Shown here one piece after another: positions 34,536 to 43,656 of a DNA stretch of 54,594 nt; the stretch's first letter is position 1; every line of letters begins with the position of its first letter. The notes under the pieces are model-generated. The model was not told the DNA's origin. It ran no database searches and saw nothing but the letters and a program-made list of their open reading frames with translations. The stretch is from Rossellomorea aquimaris (GTDB lineage Bacteria; Bacillota; Bacilli; Bacillales; Bacillaceae_B), in assembly GCF_001877785.1 (NCBI RefSeq), contig NZ_MINN01000071.1, forward strand, positions 1 through 54,594, written 5' to 3'. The position numbers were made by a program, and so were the translations under genes.

Positions 34536-36638
34536 ATGAAACACTTTAATAAAATCTTTTCTTTATCCGTCCTGGTACTTGCGCTCATCATTTCCGGACT
34601 GCCGCTGAACAATGTGAAGGCGGAAAGCAGTCTGAAAGATTTGATCATCTATCAAAATGCACCTCAAGTGGAGGTCAAAGCGGGTGAAGAATTAGGAATG
34701 AAGGCATTGAATGTCTATAACGACGGGCACTTTACGCTTGTGTCCGAAGGATTGGACTGGAGTTCTTCAAACAAAACAGTGGCCTCAGTGGATGAGGATG
34801 GAAAAGTCACTTTGACCGGCAAGAATGGTAAAACCTTTATCAAAGTGTCAAACGGAACATATTCCGACCGCATAGCCGTGCATGTAAAGCCTGTCCATAA
34901 AAAAGGAGAAAAAGGCAAACCTGCATCGGAAGCAAAGATCATAAAGCAAAAAGGAGAGCGCTACAATCTGGTTGATGAAGCGATCGAAAACATGACGATT
35001 GAAGAAAAAATCGGTCAGATGCTCATGCCTGACTTCAGGAACTGGGACGGGGAAAATGTAACGGAAATGCTTCCTGAAATCGAACAGCTGGTGAAGGATT
35101 ATCATCTCGGCGGGGTTATTTTATTCCGTGAGAATGTCGTCACGACCGACCAAACGACGAAGCTGGTCGCCGACTATCAGGATGCGGCTGAAAAGTATGG
35201 TCTATTGATGACAATCGACCAGGAAGGCGGAATCGTTACACGTCTTCAATCTGGAACAGACTTCCCTGGGAATATGGCATTGGGGGCTGCAAGGTCACCT
35301 GAAATTGCCCATAATGTAGGGAAAGCGATTGGGGAAGAACTTCATTCCCTTGGAATCAATGTAAACTTTGCACCGGTAATGGACGTCAATATCAACCCTG
35401 ACAACCCGGTGATCGGGGTCCGTTCTTTCGGCGGTGATCCCGAATTGGTCGCGGAAATGGGAGTAGCCTATACGGAAGGACTTCAGTCCGCCGGTGTCGC
35501 AGCAACTGCCAAGCATTTCCCGGGCCACGGTGACACTGCTGTTGATTCACACCTTGGGCTGCCGGAAGTTCCTCACGATAAAGAACGATTGAAGGAAGTT
35601 GAACTGTATCCGTTCCAGAAGGCAATGGATGCGGGGATCGATGCAATCATGACGGCTCACGTCACGTTCCCTAAAATCGACGACTCCAAGGCAATTTCGA
35701 AAAAAACAGGAGAAGAAATTGCAGTCCCGGCCACTCTTTCTCATAAAGTCCTGACAGAATTGATGCGTGAAGAAATGGGCTATGAGGGCATCATCACGAC
35801 AGACGCCATGAATATGAAAGCGATCGCCGACCATTTCGGTGCAGTCGATGCGGCCGTACGAGCAGTAAAAGCGGGAACGGATATCGTCCTTATGCCGGTC
35901 GGACTGAGCGAAGTGAGACAAGGGCTTCTGGATGCGGTCGTCAGCGGTGAACTGACGGTTGATCGTATCGAATCCTCCGTTGAACGAATCCTTTCCCTTA
36001 AAATCAAACGGGGGGTCATCAAGGAAGAAACCCCGCTACCATTGGAAGAAAAAATCGCTGAAGCAAATGAAATCGTTGGATCTGAAGAGCATAAACAAGT
36101 GGAAAAAGAAGCGGCCGAGCGTTCCATCACGCTTGTGAAAAACGAGCAGGCACTTCCATTAAATCCTTCTGAAGGTGAAAAGGTCGTTGTTATCGGTAAT
36201 ACGTATATCGAGGATCTAGGGAAAGCTGTAAAGGAACAGCATGAAAATACTACAGTCATCAAGGTTTCATCGAGCTACCAATTAACTGAAGAACAGAAAG
36301 CGGAAATCAGGGAAGCTTCAGCTGTCATCGCCGGTACTTACACTTACAATGTTTCTGGCAGATCTCCTGAGAGTTCCCAGATGCAGATGGTCAAAGCTTT
36401 ACAAGACGAAACAGATGCCCCTGTAATCACTGTCGGCATCCGCAACCCATACGACATCATGGCGTATAACGAAGAAGTTGACGCTTATCTTGCTCAATAC
36501 GGTTTCCGCACGGCAAGCTTTAAGGCATCAGCCGCGACGATTTTCGGAGCGAATGCACCAGGCGGAAAGCTTCCTGTATCTATTCCGGGAGTGGATGAAG
36601 GTACTCTGTATGAATTCGGACATGGTTTGACGTATTAA
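34536..36638 (+). CDS. nagZ: Secreted beta-N-acetylglucosaminidase NagZ with N-terminal Big2-like domain
   Basis: This 700-aa glycoside hydrolase family 3 enzyme releases GlcNAc from muropeptides. It has a signal peptide (to about 29), a Big2-like domain of about 90 residues (31-118, SSNKTVASVDEDGKVTLTG), the GH3 catalytic domain (about 150-500) and a C-terminal second domain. Motifs are DQEGGIVTRL, the loop KHFPGHGDTAVDSH with the D337-H339 dyad, and TTDAMNM with the likely nucleophile D423. The dyad in one loop is the NagZ signature known from B. subtilis YbbD. It lies 20 bases after amiE in the same operon. Confidence 0.92.
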   Translation: MKHFNKIFSLSVLVLALIISGLPLNNVKAESSLKDLIIYQNAPQVEVKAGEELGMKALNVYNDGHFTLVSEGLDWSSSNKTVASVDEDGKVTLTGKNGKTFIKVSNGTYSDRIAVHVKPVHKKGEKGKPASEAKIIKQKGERYNLVDEAIENMTIEEKIGQMLMPDFRNWDGENVTEMLPEIEQLVKDYHLGGVILFRENVVTTDQTTKLVADYQDAAEKYGLLMTIDQEGGIVTRLQSGTDFPGNMALGAARSPEIAHNVGKAIGEELHSLGINVNFAPVMDVNINPDNPVIGVRSFGGDPELVAEMGVAYTEGLQSAGVAATAKHFPGHGDTAVDSHLGLPEVPHDKERLKEVELYPFQKAMDAGIDAIMTAHVTFPKIDDSKAISKKTGEEIAVPATLSHKVLTELMREEMGYEGIITTDAMNMKAIADHFGAVDAAVRAVKAGTDIVLMPVGLSEVRQGLLDAVVSGELTVDRIESSVERILSLKIKRGVIKEETPLPLEEKIAEANEIVGSEEHKQVEKEAAERSITLVKNEQALPLNPSEGEKVVVIGNTYIEDLGKAVKEQHENTTVIKVSSSYQLTEEQKAEIREASAVIAGTYTYNVSGRSPESSQMQMVKALQDETDAPVITVGIRNPYDIMAYNEEVDAYLAQYGFRTASFKASAATIFGANAPGGKLPVSIPGVDEGTLYEFGHGLTY

Positions 36639-36664
36639 ATTTCAGTTAACGGGAGGGGAAGAAT

Positions 36665-37939
36665 TTGAAAAAGTGGATGATTGCACTGCTCACACTGATA
36701 CTCATTTTTTCTACGATGTCTGCAGGCTCCGCGCATGATAATGGCAAAGGCAATGGACACGGAAAAGGGAAAGGAAAACATAAAGAATTCTCACTTGGTG
36801 TTGAGCAGCTTTTAAAAGAGAAAAAAGATCTGATTGAAGGGAAGAAAGTAGGCTTGATCACGAACCCTACCGGGGTGGATCAAGAGCTGAACAGTATCGT
36901 GGATACATTGCATAACGATCCGGATGTGGAATTGACTGCGCTTTACGGTCCTGAACACGGTGTGCGCGGAGACGCACAAGCAGGGCAGTATGTCGATTTC
37001 TATATCGATGAACGCACAGGTCTTCCGGTATACAGCCTCTATGGCGCTACCAAGAAACCGACACCTGAAATGCTAGAAAATGTAGAAGTCCTTCTGTTCG
37101 ATATCCAGGATGTAGGAACGCGTTTTTACACCTATATTTACACCATGGCATACGCGATGGAAGCTGCAAAAGAAAATGATATCCCAATCATCGTGCTCGA
37201 CCGTCCGAATCCGCTGAGCGGAACTAAAGTCGAAGGTCCAGTACTTGATATGGAATACTCTTCATTCGTTGGAAACTACAGCATACCGCTCCGTCATGGA
37301 ATGACAGTCGGGGAACTTGCAAAATTATTCAACACAGAATTTGATATAGGCGCAGACCTGACCGTTGTTGAAATGGAAGGCTGGAAACGTGACAAGTATT
37401 ACGATGAAACACCACTCGAATTCGTCATGCCTTCACCGAACATGCCTACCCTTGATACAGCTTTGGTATACCCTGGTGCGGCACTCATTGAAGGTACAAA
37501 TGTCTCTGAAGGGCGCGGCACAACGAAGCCGTTCGAACTGATCGGGGCACCGTTCATCAATGCAGCCGACCTTGCAGATGAACTGAATGGGCTTAAGCTT
37601 GAAGGCGTCACCTTCAGAGCGGCATCTTTCACACCTGCATCATCCAAGCACGCAGGCAAACTGTCACACGGAATCGAGATTCATGTCACTGACAGACAAA
37701 CATTCAAACCTGTCGAAACGGGGCTTCACATCGTGAAAACAATTCATGACATGTACCCTGAAGACTTCCAGTTCCGTGCAGAAAACAGCGCAGGCATCTC
37801 ATTCTTCGACAACCTCATCGGAAACGGCTGGATCCGTGAAGGAATCGAAGAAGGGAGAAGCATAGAAGAAATGACCGCCCAATGGCAGCCAGAACTAAAA
37901 GAATTCAACAAAGTACGAAAACAATACCTGCTATACTGA
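36665..37939 (+). CDS. namZ: Secreted exo-N-acetylmuramidase NamZ (DUF1343)
   Basis: This 424-aa protein has a signal peptide (to about 22), a short Gly/Lys/His-rich linker (HDNGKGNGHGKGKGKHKE, about 23-40) and a DUF1343 domain. It corresponds to B. subtilis YbbC/NamZ, which cuts MurNAc from the non-reducing end of wall chains. Motifs include GLITNPTGVDQ, LYGPEHGVRGDAQAG and FDIQDVGTRFYTYIYTM, as in family members. TTG at 36665 is preceded by GGGAGGGG. It follows nagZ by 26 bases and completes the amiE-nagZ-namZ set. Confidence 0.92.
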   Translation: MKKWMIALLTLILIFSTMSAGSAHDNGKGNGHGKGKGKHKEFSLGVEQLLKEKKDLIEGKKVGLITNPTGVDQELNSIVDTLHNDPDVELTALYGPEHGVRGDAQAGQYVDFYIDERTGLPVYSLYGATKKPTPEMLENVEVLLFDIQDVGTRFYTYIYTMAYAMEAAKENDIPIIVLDRPNPLSGTKVEGPVLDMEYSSFVGNYSIPLRHGMTVGELAKLFNTEFDIGADLTVVEMEGWKRDKYYDETPLEFVMPSPNMPTLDTALVYPGAALIEGTNVSEGRGTTKPFELIGAPFINAADLADELNGLKLEGVTFRAASFTPASSKHAGKLSHGIEIHVTDRQTFKPVETGLHIVKTIHDMYPEDFQFRAENSAGISFFDNLIGNGWIREGIEEGRSIEEMTAQWQPELKEFNKVRKQYLLY

Positions 37940-37948
37940 TCAAACCCA

Positions 37949-37990
37949 AAAGACCCCAACGGCCCATTTATATGCCTTGGGGTCTTTTCT
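37949..37990 (+). terminator. Terminator of the amiE-nagZ-namZ operon
   Basis: AAAAGACCCCAACGGC and GCCTTGGGGTCTTTTC pair imperfectly over about 14 bases, followed by T-rich sequence. Confidence 0.85.
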
Positions 37991-38119
37991 TTTCATTTTA
38001 ACCTTTAAAAGTCATTGATGATTTTACCCCCACCTTACTACTTACATTTTCAGCCTTTTCTTGATAGCATAATGTAGAGTGAAGTTTTGTTAGGCAACAG
38101 CTGATTCTGGCTGGAACCA

Positions 38120-38250
38120 GCTGTTGATTGGAGTGGAAGGCGAAGACTCCTGCGTGAAAAGTAGCTAATATGAGACCCCGCAGGGAGGTACGACCGAGGA
38201 GGCTCACGGGCTGCCCGCGGAAAGCGAAGCCTTCCACGGAAATCAACAGC
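38120..38250 (+). repeat. Palindromic Bacillaceae repeat, short form (copy D)
   Basis: This 131-bp element has the same length and order as copy B. GCTGTTGATT at 38120-38129 mirrors AATCAACAGC at 38241-38250; GTGGAAGGC mirrors GCCTTCCAC further in. The terminal words differ between copies (CTTTTGATT versus CTGTTGATT) but change on both sides together, which argues for selection on base pairing. It occupies the gap between namZ and the PH-domain gene, which holds nothing else I can name. Confidence 0.92.
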
Positions 38251-38309
38251 GTTGTTTAAGCTGTTTAACGAAGCTTCTAACTATTAAAAACGAAAAGAGG
38301 TTATCAATC

Positions 38310-38924
38310 ATGCTAAAGAAATTCGCAAGTGATGCATTGGGTATCAGCGACATTGGAAAAATCATCAAACGTGAAGACTTCGACAAAACACAATCAGACG
38401 ATTATGTCCTAAGCGAAGACGGAGAAAAAATCCACTTCCTTATCAAGTCCAAAACCGACGAATACTGCTTCACCAACCGTGCGCTCATTCATTTAGATGG
38501 TGAAAAGGCCTCAAGCAGCAAACGCAACCTTTACCGCTATGACTATTACAAACACCCGATCAGCAACGTATCCATCGAAACGGCAGGCACAATCGACCTT
38601 GACCTTGAAATCAAATTCACCATGGGGAACCATGCCTTCTCAGTCGATATCGATAAAAAAGAAGGAGAGGCAATCGCCGATCTATACAAATCACTCCTTG
38701 CCATCTCCCATATCCAGGATGAAGGAAAGCGGATCATCGACTCTGCAGAGAAAAGTCTGTCGACGGCAAGGGAACTCATAGCCAATAACCGTTTCCATGA
38801 TAATGACATCTCAGACGAATTCAAACAAACGACCAGTTTTGCGTTTGAATGGTTCAATGACCATTATAATGCCAATACAAGAAAAGACTTTGGAGAGGTT
38901 TTCAGTAAGTATATTCAAAACTAG
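38310..38924 (+). CDS. yvbH: PH-domain protein, YvbH-like
   Basis: This 204-aa cytoplasmic protein has a bacterial pleckstrin-like (PH) domain over about residues 35-130 (from YVLSEDGEKIHFLIKSK to the DKKEGEAIADLYK helix) and a C-terminal helical region similar to the YvbH oligomerisation region. The role is unknown. The AAAGAGG site is well placed. It is a single gene with a terminator at 38940-38967, placed just after repeat copy D. Confidence 0.8.
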   Translation: MLKKFASDALGISDIGKIIKREDFDKTQSDDYVLSEDGEKIHFLIKSKTDEYCFTNRALIHLDGEKASSSKRNLYRYDYYKHPISNVSIETAGTIDLDLEIKFTMGNHAFSVDIDKKEGEAIADLYKSLLAISHIQDEGKRIIDSAEKSLSTARELIANNRFHDNDISDEFKQTTSFAFEWFNDHYNANTRKDFGEVFSKYIQN

Positions 38925-38939
38925 ATAGATAACCAGAAT

Positions 38940-38970
38940 CGCCTGCCGCTTAAGAGCGGCAGGTGATTTT
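38940..38970 (+). terminator. Terminator of the PH-domain gene
   Basis: CGCCTGCCGCT and AGCGGCAGGTG pair around a short loop, followed by ATTTT. Confidence 0.8.
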
Positions 38971-38977
38971 CACGTTA

Positions 38978-39391
38978 TTACAGGAGAACTTTATCCAATT
39001 CATACATCCGGTCATAAGCGCTTATCAGCTCTTCAGGCACCAGTGTCCTGCCGTAAATCCACGCATTTTTCTCAATCAGATTCTTAAGGACTGCTTTCTC
39101 TTTGTCATCCCCGTACATCAAAATCCTGGTGTCATGTTTGTTTTTCTTAAAGTCCAGATAATAACCGAGCACGCGGTAAAGGACAATCCGGACAAGCTCC
39201 TCCTCCGGTACCCTGATATTCAACTTCGCTATATATCCATTGATCTTCAAATAATTAAATCTGATTGTATTATGGGATACGTTATAACTCATCGGCACAG
39301 TGAGACTGTTGTTCGCTTCGTAGTTGATCTTCAAGCTGTGCTGAGATAATGTCTGCTGGATGATCTTCTCAATATTCCATATGTATAGCAT
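38978..39391 (-). CDS. Hypothetical protein, 137 aa
   Basis: This 137-aa soluble protein is not one I recognise. It is mixed alpha/beta by composition, with a Lys/Glu-rich C-terminal half (DKEKAVLKNLIEKNAW) and no signal peptide or membrane helix. It faces the PH-domain gene convergently and stands apart from the LysR gene. A metal-dependent or DNA-related role is possible but not supported. Confidence 0.55.
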   Translation of the reverse strand: MLYIWNIEKIIQQTLSQHSLKINYEANNSLTVPMSYNVSHNTIRFNYLKINGYIAKLNIRVPEEELVRIVLYRVLGYYLDFKKNKHDTRILMYGDDKEKAVLKNLIEKNAWIYGRTLVPEELISAYDRMYELDKVLL

Positions 39392-39575
39392 TTTGTATCA
39401 CTGCCCTTCAAGAACTTACTAATCAGTATAAGAACTTATGCAGGTTTGGTCAAAGATCTAACTGTGAACATGGAAAGCGGCCATGCAATATCTGGTTGTC
39501 TCGGGTGATCTGTATCCGGGAGCCGCCGGGATGCTATAATGTGTGAACCGGAGACCTAAGAAAAGAGGTGCAGTT

Positions 39576-40469
39576 ATGGATATCAGACACTTAAAATATT
39601 TCATTGAAGTGACGAGGCTTAGAAGTTTTACCAAGGCAGCGGATCACTTATTTGTGACCCAGCCCACCATCAGTAAGATGATCAGGAATCTTGAAGAAGA
39701 ACTTGGGGTGGAGCTGTTCGACCGCTCGCGGAGGCAGCTTGTGCTGACCGATGCCGGAAGGGCGATCCTGCAGCAGGCGCAAACGATCGATAAAGCATTC
39801 GTGAACATCCAGCATGAACTCGATGACCTGATCGGACTGCAGAGGGGGCATATCAGGATCGGGCTGCCGCCGATCATGGATGCCGGTCATTTTATCCGTG
39901 TGCTTGGGGAATTCCACAAACTGTATCCACGCATCACGTTTCAGCTTATCGAAAACGGGACGAAAAGGATAGAAGAAGACATCATGTCAGACCAGTTGGA
40001 TGTCGGGATCGCCGTCCTTCCTGTGAGCGGCGATGATTTTCATCATTTCTCCTTCATGAAAGAAGAACTCCTGGCAGTCATTCCTCCAAGCCATAAGTTC
40101 GCCATCAGAAAACAGATCAAAATGGAAGAATTGGAGGAAGAATCATTCATTCTTTTCAACAAAGATTTTGCACTGAATGACCGGATCAAAGCAGCGTGTA
40201 AAGAAGCCGGTTTTATGCCGCAGGTCGTTTCCGAAAGCTCTCAGTGGGATTTTATCGGGAAGATGATCGAGGCGGAGCTGGGGATTTCCATTTTGCCTGC
40301 CAGCGTATACAGTCTTCTCAAGGAGGACCTCACCGCAATCAAAGTGGTGAAACCTGTCATTGAATGGGATCTTGCAATTATATGGAGAAAAAATCAATAT
40401 TTATCTTACGCGACTGCCGAGTGGCTGAAGTACACCCAGGGCAGGCTGATGGGAAGCATCTCTGAATAA
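39576..40469 (+). CDS. LysR-family regulator, CidR/YwbI-like
   Basis: This 297-aa LysR-type regulator has an N-terminal winged helix-turn-helix (about 1-60; RHLKYFIEVTRLRSFTKAADHLFVTQPTISKMI) and a C-terminal periplasmic-binding-protein-like effector domain (about 90-290). The sequence resembles CidR (YwbI), which activates cidAB in Bacillus and Staphylococcus, but no cidAB genes lie next to it. The start at 39576 follows AAGAGGTG. It ends in a terminator at 40455-40490 and is monocistronic. Confidence 0.85.
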   Translation: MDIRHLKYFIEVTRLRSFTKAADHLFVTQPTISKMIRNLEEELGVELFDRSRRQLVLTDAGRAILQQAQTIDKAFVNIQHELDDLIGLQRGHIRIGLPPIMDAGHFIRVLGEFHKLYPRITFQLIENGTKRIEEDIMSDQLDVGIAVLPVSGDDFHHFSFMKEELLAVIPPSHKFAIRKQIKMEELEEESFILFNKDFALNDRIKAACKEAGFMPQVVSESSQWDFIGKMIEAELGISILPASVYSLLKEDLTAIKVVKPVIEWDLAIIWRKNQYLSYATAEWLKYTQGRLMGSISE

Positions 40470-40490
40470 AGGGATGCTTTTTTTATTCAA
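40455..40490 (+). terminator. Terminator of the LysR gene
   Basis: GAAGCATC and GATGC(TT) form a short stem spanning the stop codon, followed by T7. Confidence 0.75.
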
Positions 40491-40674
40491 ATAGTAAAAA
40501 AATTCATCATGATCTTCCAGATATATACGTTGATACCAATTGGATGAAAGCATTCTCATTGATGATATCTATGCCAGTGATAAAGAACATTCATTTCACT
40601 TATAGAACACTCAGGCGTACACTTTGGGTATCAAACGTTTGAAATACCAATTCACACAGAAGGGATTGTTCACC

Positions 40675-41211
40675 ATGAAAGAAGCCAAGCATCCTAAAGA
40701 AAGTCTGGTCGTCAATACGGACCAGGTCATGATCAATGATCTGAATAACTACAATACATTGTTCGGGGGTGTATTGATGAAGAAGCTTGATAATAATGCA
40801 ACATTATCTGCAAGACGCCATGCAAGGGTGAAAGAATGCGTGACAGCATCAACCGACTCCATCGATTTCCTTTATCCGATTCAACAATCTGATTCCGTAT
40901 GCGTGGAGTCATATGTCTCTTACGTTGGAAATAAATCGATGGAGATCTTCTGCAAGGTGATCGCTGAAGACATGATGACAGGGGAAAGAAGGATGGCCGC
41001 AACAGCTTTTCTTACCTTTGTAGCTCTTGATGAAAATAAAAAACCGGTCAAGGTACCTGAAATTATCCCTGAGACAGAAGAGGAAAAGTTCCTTTATGAA
41101 TCAGGGAAGGAACGTGCAGAAAGAAGACGGATCCGCCGGAAGCACAGTAAAACACTGACTGAAATCATAGGACTTGAGAAACCTTGGAACTTGGGAGGGG
41201 AAGCTTCATGA
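40675..41211 (+). CDS. ykhA: Acyl-CoA thioesterase, hot-dog fold (YkhA-like)
   Basis: This 178-aa hot-dog-fold acyl-CoA hydrolase is of the YkhA/BACH type. Key elements are VMINDLNNYNTLFGGVLMKKLDNNATLSARRHA (with the catalytic N/GG region), VTASTDSIDFLYPI and ATAFLTFVALDENKKP. ATG at 40675 follows AAGGGA; the longer upstream frame lacks a ribosome site. The stop overlaps the next start by 4 bases (ATGA). It probably hydrolyses medium or long-chain acyl-CoA in the cytoplasm. Confidence 0.9.
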   Translation: MKEAKHPKESLVVNTDQVMINDLNNYNTLFGGVLMKKLDNNATLSARRHARVKECVTASTDSIDFLYPIQQSDSVCVESYVSYVGNKSMEIFCKVIAEDMMTGERRMAATAFLTFVALDENKKPVKVPEIIPETEEEKFLYESGKERAERRRIRRKHSKTLTEIIGLEKPWNLGGEAS

Positions 41212-41582
41212 CAACTATGCTTGAAAGCTTACATGATCTGAACGATGCAAAAAAAGATGTGGAATCTCTGAAGCATGAATATCCGGACTTGAACGAGCAG
41301 CTTGTTCATGTAGTCAGTCTGACGAGACAGCTTCAGTTGAAATATGGATATATGGGATCTTTATTGAGGGATAAAGAACTGCCGGATTACGAGCCGCGCT
41401 TCGTAAGGGGATCGATTCTTACTTTGTATCAGCAGGAAGTGAGAAAATTGAAAGATCATCCGCAAGTCATTCAATTGAAGGAACTTATGAAGAAACACCG
41501 CAACATCAGTGATTCGAAACTGTTTTTGTTGATTCTTGGGGCTAAGCCGGAACTGCTTCAGGGGTCTACAATCATTAAATAG
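41208..41582 (+). CDS. Hypothetical helical protein, 124 aa, coupled to thioesterase
   Basis: This 124-aa soluble, mostly helical and charged protein has coiled-coil-like stretches (SLKHEYPDLNEQLVHVVSL and YQQEVRKLKDHPQVIQLK). The family is not recognised. Its ATG overlaps the thioesterase stop (ATGA), so it is translationally coupled and may act with the thioesterase. GGGAGGGG precedes it. Confidence 0.65.
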   Translation: MTTMLESLHDLNDAKKDVESLKHEYPDLNEQLVHVVSLTRQLQLKYGYMGSLLRDKELPDYEPRFVRGSILTLYQQEVRKLKDHPQVIQLKELMKKHRNISDSKLFLLILGAKPELLQGSTIIK

Positions 41583-41586
41583 TGAG

Positions 41587-41622
41587 AAAAGCCGTCAGCT
41601 TAAGTAATCTGGCGGTTTTTTC
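41587..41622 (+). terminator. Terminator of the thioesterase operon
   Basis: AAGCCGTCAG pairs with CTGGCGGTT (one G-T pair) and is followed by T6. Confidence 0.8.
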
Positions 41623-41631
41623 TATAAATAA

Positions 41632-41670
41632 AAAACAAGGAAAACCACTAAGGTTTTCCCTGTTTTTCTT
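41632..41670 (-). terminator. Terminator of tRNA-Ala
   Basis: Read on the - strand, ACAGGGAAAACC and GGTTTTCCTTGT form a long stem with a TTAGT loop, followed by T6. It lies directly behind the tRNA 3' end. Confidence 0.85.
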
Positions 41671-41674
41671 GGTA

Positions 41675-41747
41675 TGGAGCATAGCGGGATCGAACCGCTG
41701 ACCTTTTGGCTGCCAGCCAAACGCTCTCCCAGCTGAGCTAATGCCCC
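41675..41747 (-). tRNA. trnA-Ala: tRNA-Ala (anticodon GGC)
   Basis: On the - strand the 73-base cloverleaf starts GGGGCAT and ends ATGCTCC-A. The acceptor stem has the G3-U70 pair that identifies alanine tRNAs. The D arm is GCTC...GAGC, the anticodon loop is CTGGCAG with anticodon GGC, and the T arm is AGCGG-TTCGATC-CCGCT. The CCA end is not encoded. It is a single tRNA gene, not part of a cluster, with a terminator behind it. Confidence 0.95.
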
Positions 41748-42013
41748 TTGTTTCAATATGTACCCCGCGTTAACGGTTATGAAAATAGTTTAATGGATAG
41801 TCTGTTTTGTTGTCAATAAGAATTCTATGCAGAATTAAATTTTTTCACTTTCTTTCATATTTAAATGGTGCATCACTATTCACCTTATTCATATCCGTAT
41901 AGGAAGTCCGGCTGCGAGGATAATAATAAAAATTAATTCCCTCCGGTCGGTTTTCCGGCTATCTAAGAGAGGTATGTTAACATGGTACGATACATAATTT
42001 AGAGAGGTGACAC

Positions 42014-43537
42014 ATGAATCAGGCTACACGAGTATTTTGGTATTCACTATTTGTTTCTTTGATCGTTGTTGTATGGGGGTCTGCCGCCCCGAAACATTTG
42101 GAAAAAATCACTGCTGCATTCACACAGGGAATCCTGGATAAATTCGGCTGGTTTTATTTGCTTATTGTTATTGCCATTTTACTATTCTGCGTATATTTAA
42201 TGTTTTCTCGCTACGGGAAAGTCAGACTCGGGAAGGATGGAGAAAAACCTGAGTTCAGCAACTCCTCATGGTTCGCTATGCTGTTCAGTGCAGGAATGGG
42301 GATGGGGCTTGTCTTCTGGACGACAGCAGAACCAATATCCCATGCATTCAAAAGCAGTCCGTCAGCAGAGCTGGGAACAGATGCAGCGGTAAGGGATGCG
42401 CTTAAATATTCCTTTTTTCACTGGGGCATCCATGCGTGGGCGGTCTACGGCATTGTTGCGCTGGTATTGGCCTACTTTAAGTTCAACCGGGGGGCAAGGG
42501 GTCTCATCAGTGCCACGCTCACCCCGTTATTCGGAGAGAAACGTATGAGAGGCCCATTGGGGCAAGGGATCGATGTCCTTGCTGTATTTGCGACGGTTGT
42601 CGGTGTTGCCGCTACCCTCGGGTTCGGATCGGCACAGATAACAGGAGGGCTGTCCTTTTTATTCGGCACCCCCAACAATTACACTGTACAGCTGATTGTA
42701 TTGGCTGTATCGACCATTTTATTCATCTGGTCTGCATGGTCAGGCATCGGGAAAGGGATCAAATATTTGAGTAACATCAATATGGGTCTTGCCGCATTCC
42801 TGTTAGTTCTATTATTCATCGTCGGGCCGACAATGCTGATTTTGAATATGTTTACGAATACACTTGGAAATTATGCTGCGGATTTCTTTAAAATGAGCCT
42901 GCGCATAGCTCCAATGGATGCCGAGGGCAGGACCTGGATCAATGGCTGGACCATTTTTTACTGGGCGTGGTGGATCTCCTGGGCGCCTTTTGTCGGGATA
43001 TTCATTGCGAGGATTTCAAGGGGCCGGACAATCAAGGAATTTTTATTCGGTGTTCTTTTGCTCCCTTCCCTTGTATGCTTCATCTTCTTCTCTGTATTTG
43101 GGGTCTCTGCCCTGCGTCTCGAGAATCTTGGGATAGCGGCCATTTCTAAGTTAAGTCTTGAGACCTCGACATTCGGGACGCTTGCTGAATATCCGCTCGG
43201 AACCTTTATGTCCATCATTACGATTTTTGTCATCGCGATTTTCTTCATCACTTCCGCAGATTCCGCAACTTTTGTATTGGGAATGCTCAGTACGGACGGC
43301 CGATTAAATCCTGGAAATCAGGTCAAGATTTCATGGGGATTGATTCAATCGATGATGGCGGCCGCCGTCGTTTATTTCGGGGGCACCCAGGGACTGCAGA
43401 ATATGCTGATCATCGCAGCTCTTCCGTTTGCCCTGGTGATCATCCTGATGGGAGTCTCTTTTTACAAAGACATACGATCGGAGTTAAGATCCACGTCACA
43501 TGACCAAAAACATCATACATTGAAAAAAGGCAGCTGA
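42014..43537 (+). CDS. BCCT-family osmolyte transporter (OpuD/BetL-like)
   Basis: This 507-aa member of the betaine/choline/carnitine transporter family has about 12 transmembrane helices. The glycine-rich TM3 segment SAGMGMGLVFWTTAEPISH is the substrate and Na+-binding signature, and WTIFYWAWWISWAPFVGIFIARISRGR in TM8 is the family motif. It imports a compatible solute such as glycine betaine with Na+. The closest Bacillus match is OpuD. TTAEP stands where GVAEP is usual, which may affect specificity. It is a single gene ending in a terminator. An AT-rich upstream region of about 260 bases separates it from tRNA-Ala. Confidence 0.9.
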   Translation: MNQATRVFWYSLFVSLIVVVWGSAAPKHLEKITAAFTQGILDKFGWFYLLIVIAILLFCVYLMFSRYGKVRLGKDGEKPEFSNSSWFAMLFSAGMGMGLVFWTTAEPISHAFKSSPSAELGTDAAVRDALKYSFFHWGIHAWAVYGIVALVLAYFKFNRGARGLISATLTPLFGEKRMRGPLGQGIDVLAVFATVVGVAATLGFGSAQITGGLSFLFGTPNNYTVQLIVLAVSTILFIWSAWSGIGKGIKYLSNINMGLAAFLLVLLFIVGPTMLILNMFTNTLGNYAADFFKMSLRIAPMDAEGRTWINGWTIFYWAWWISWAPFVGIFIARISRGRTIKEFLFGVLLLPSLVCFIFFSVFGVSALRLENLGIAAISKLSLETSTFGTLAEYPLGTFMSIITIFVIAIFFITSADSATFVLGMLSTDGRLNPGNQVKISWGLIQSMMAAAVVYFGGTQGLQNMLIIAALPFALVIILMGVSFYKDIRSELRSTSHDQKHHTLKKGS

Positions 43538-43555
43538 TCTCAGCTGTCTTTTTTG
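43521..43555 (+). terminator. Terminator of the BCCT gene
   Basis: AAAAGGCAGCTGA and TCAGCTGTCTTTT form a stem around TC at the stop codon, followed by T-rich sequence. Confidence 0.85.
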
Positions 43556-43611
43556 GGGGAAGGGGGCTACTGTTCACAAAGATTTCCTTTTATTAAAAAT
43601 CCTTTTGATGT

Positions 43612-43640
43612 TATAGTAGGGAAATATATTTTCTACTATA
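43612..43640 (+). repeat. Inverted repeat upstream of the HAD phosphatase gene
   Basis: TATAGTAG at 43612-43619 and CTACTATA at 43633-43640 are exact inverse complements around a 13-base AT-rich loop, and the ribosome site GAAAGGA follows directly. It could be an operator or a leader hairpin. Confidence 0.5.
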
Positions 43641-43656
43641 GAAAGGATTTCTATTA

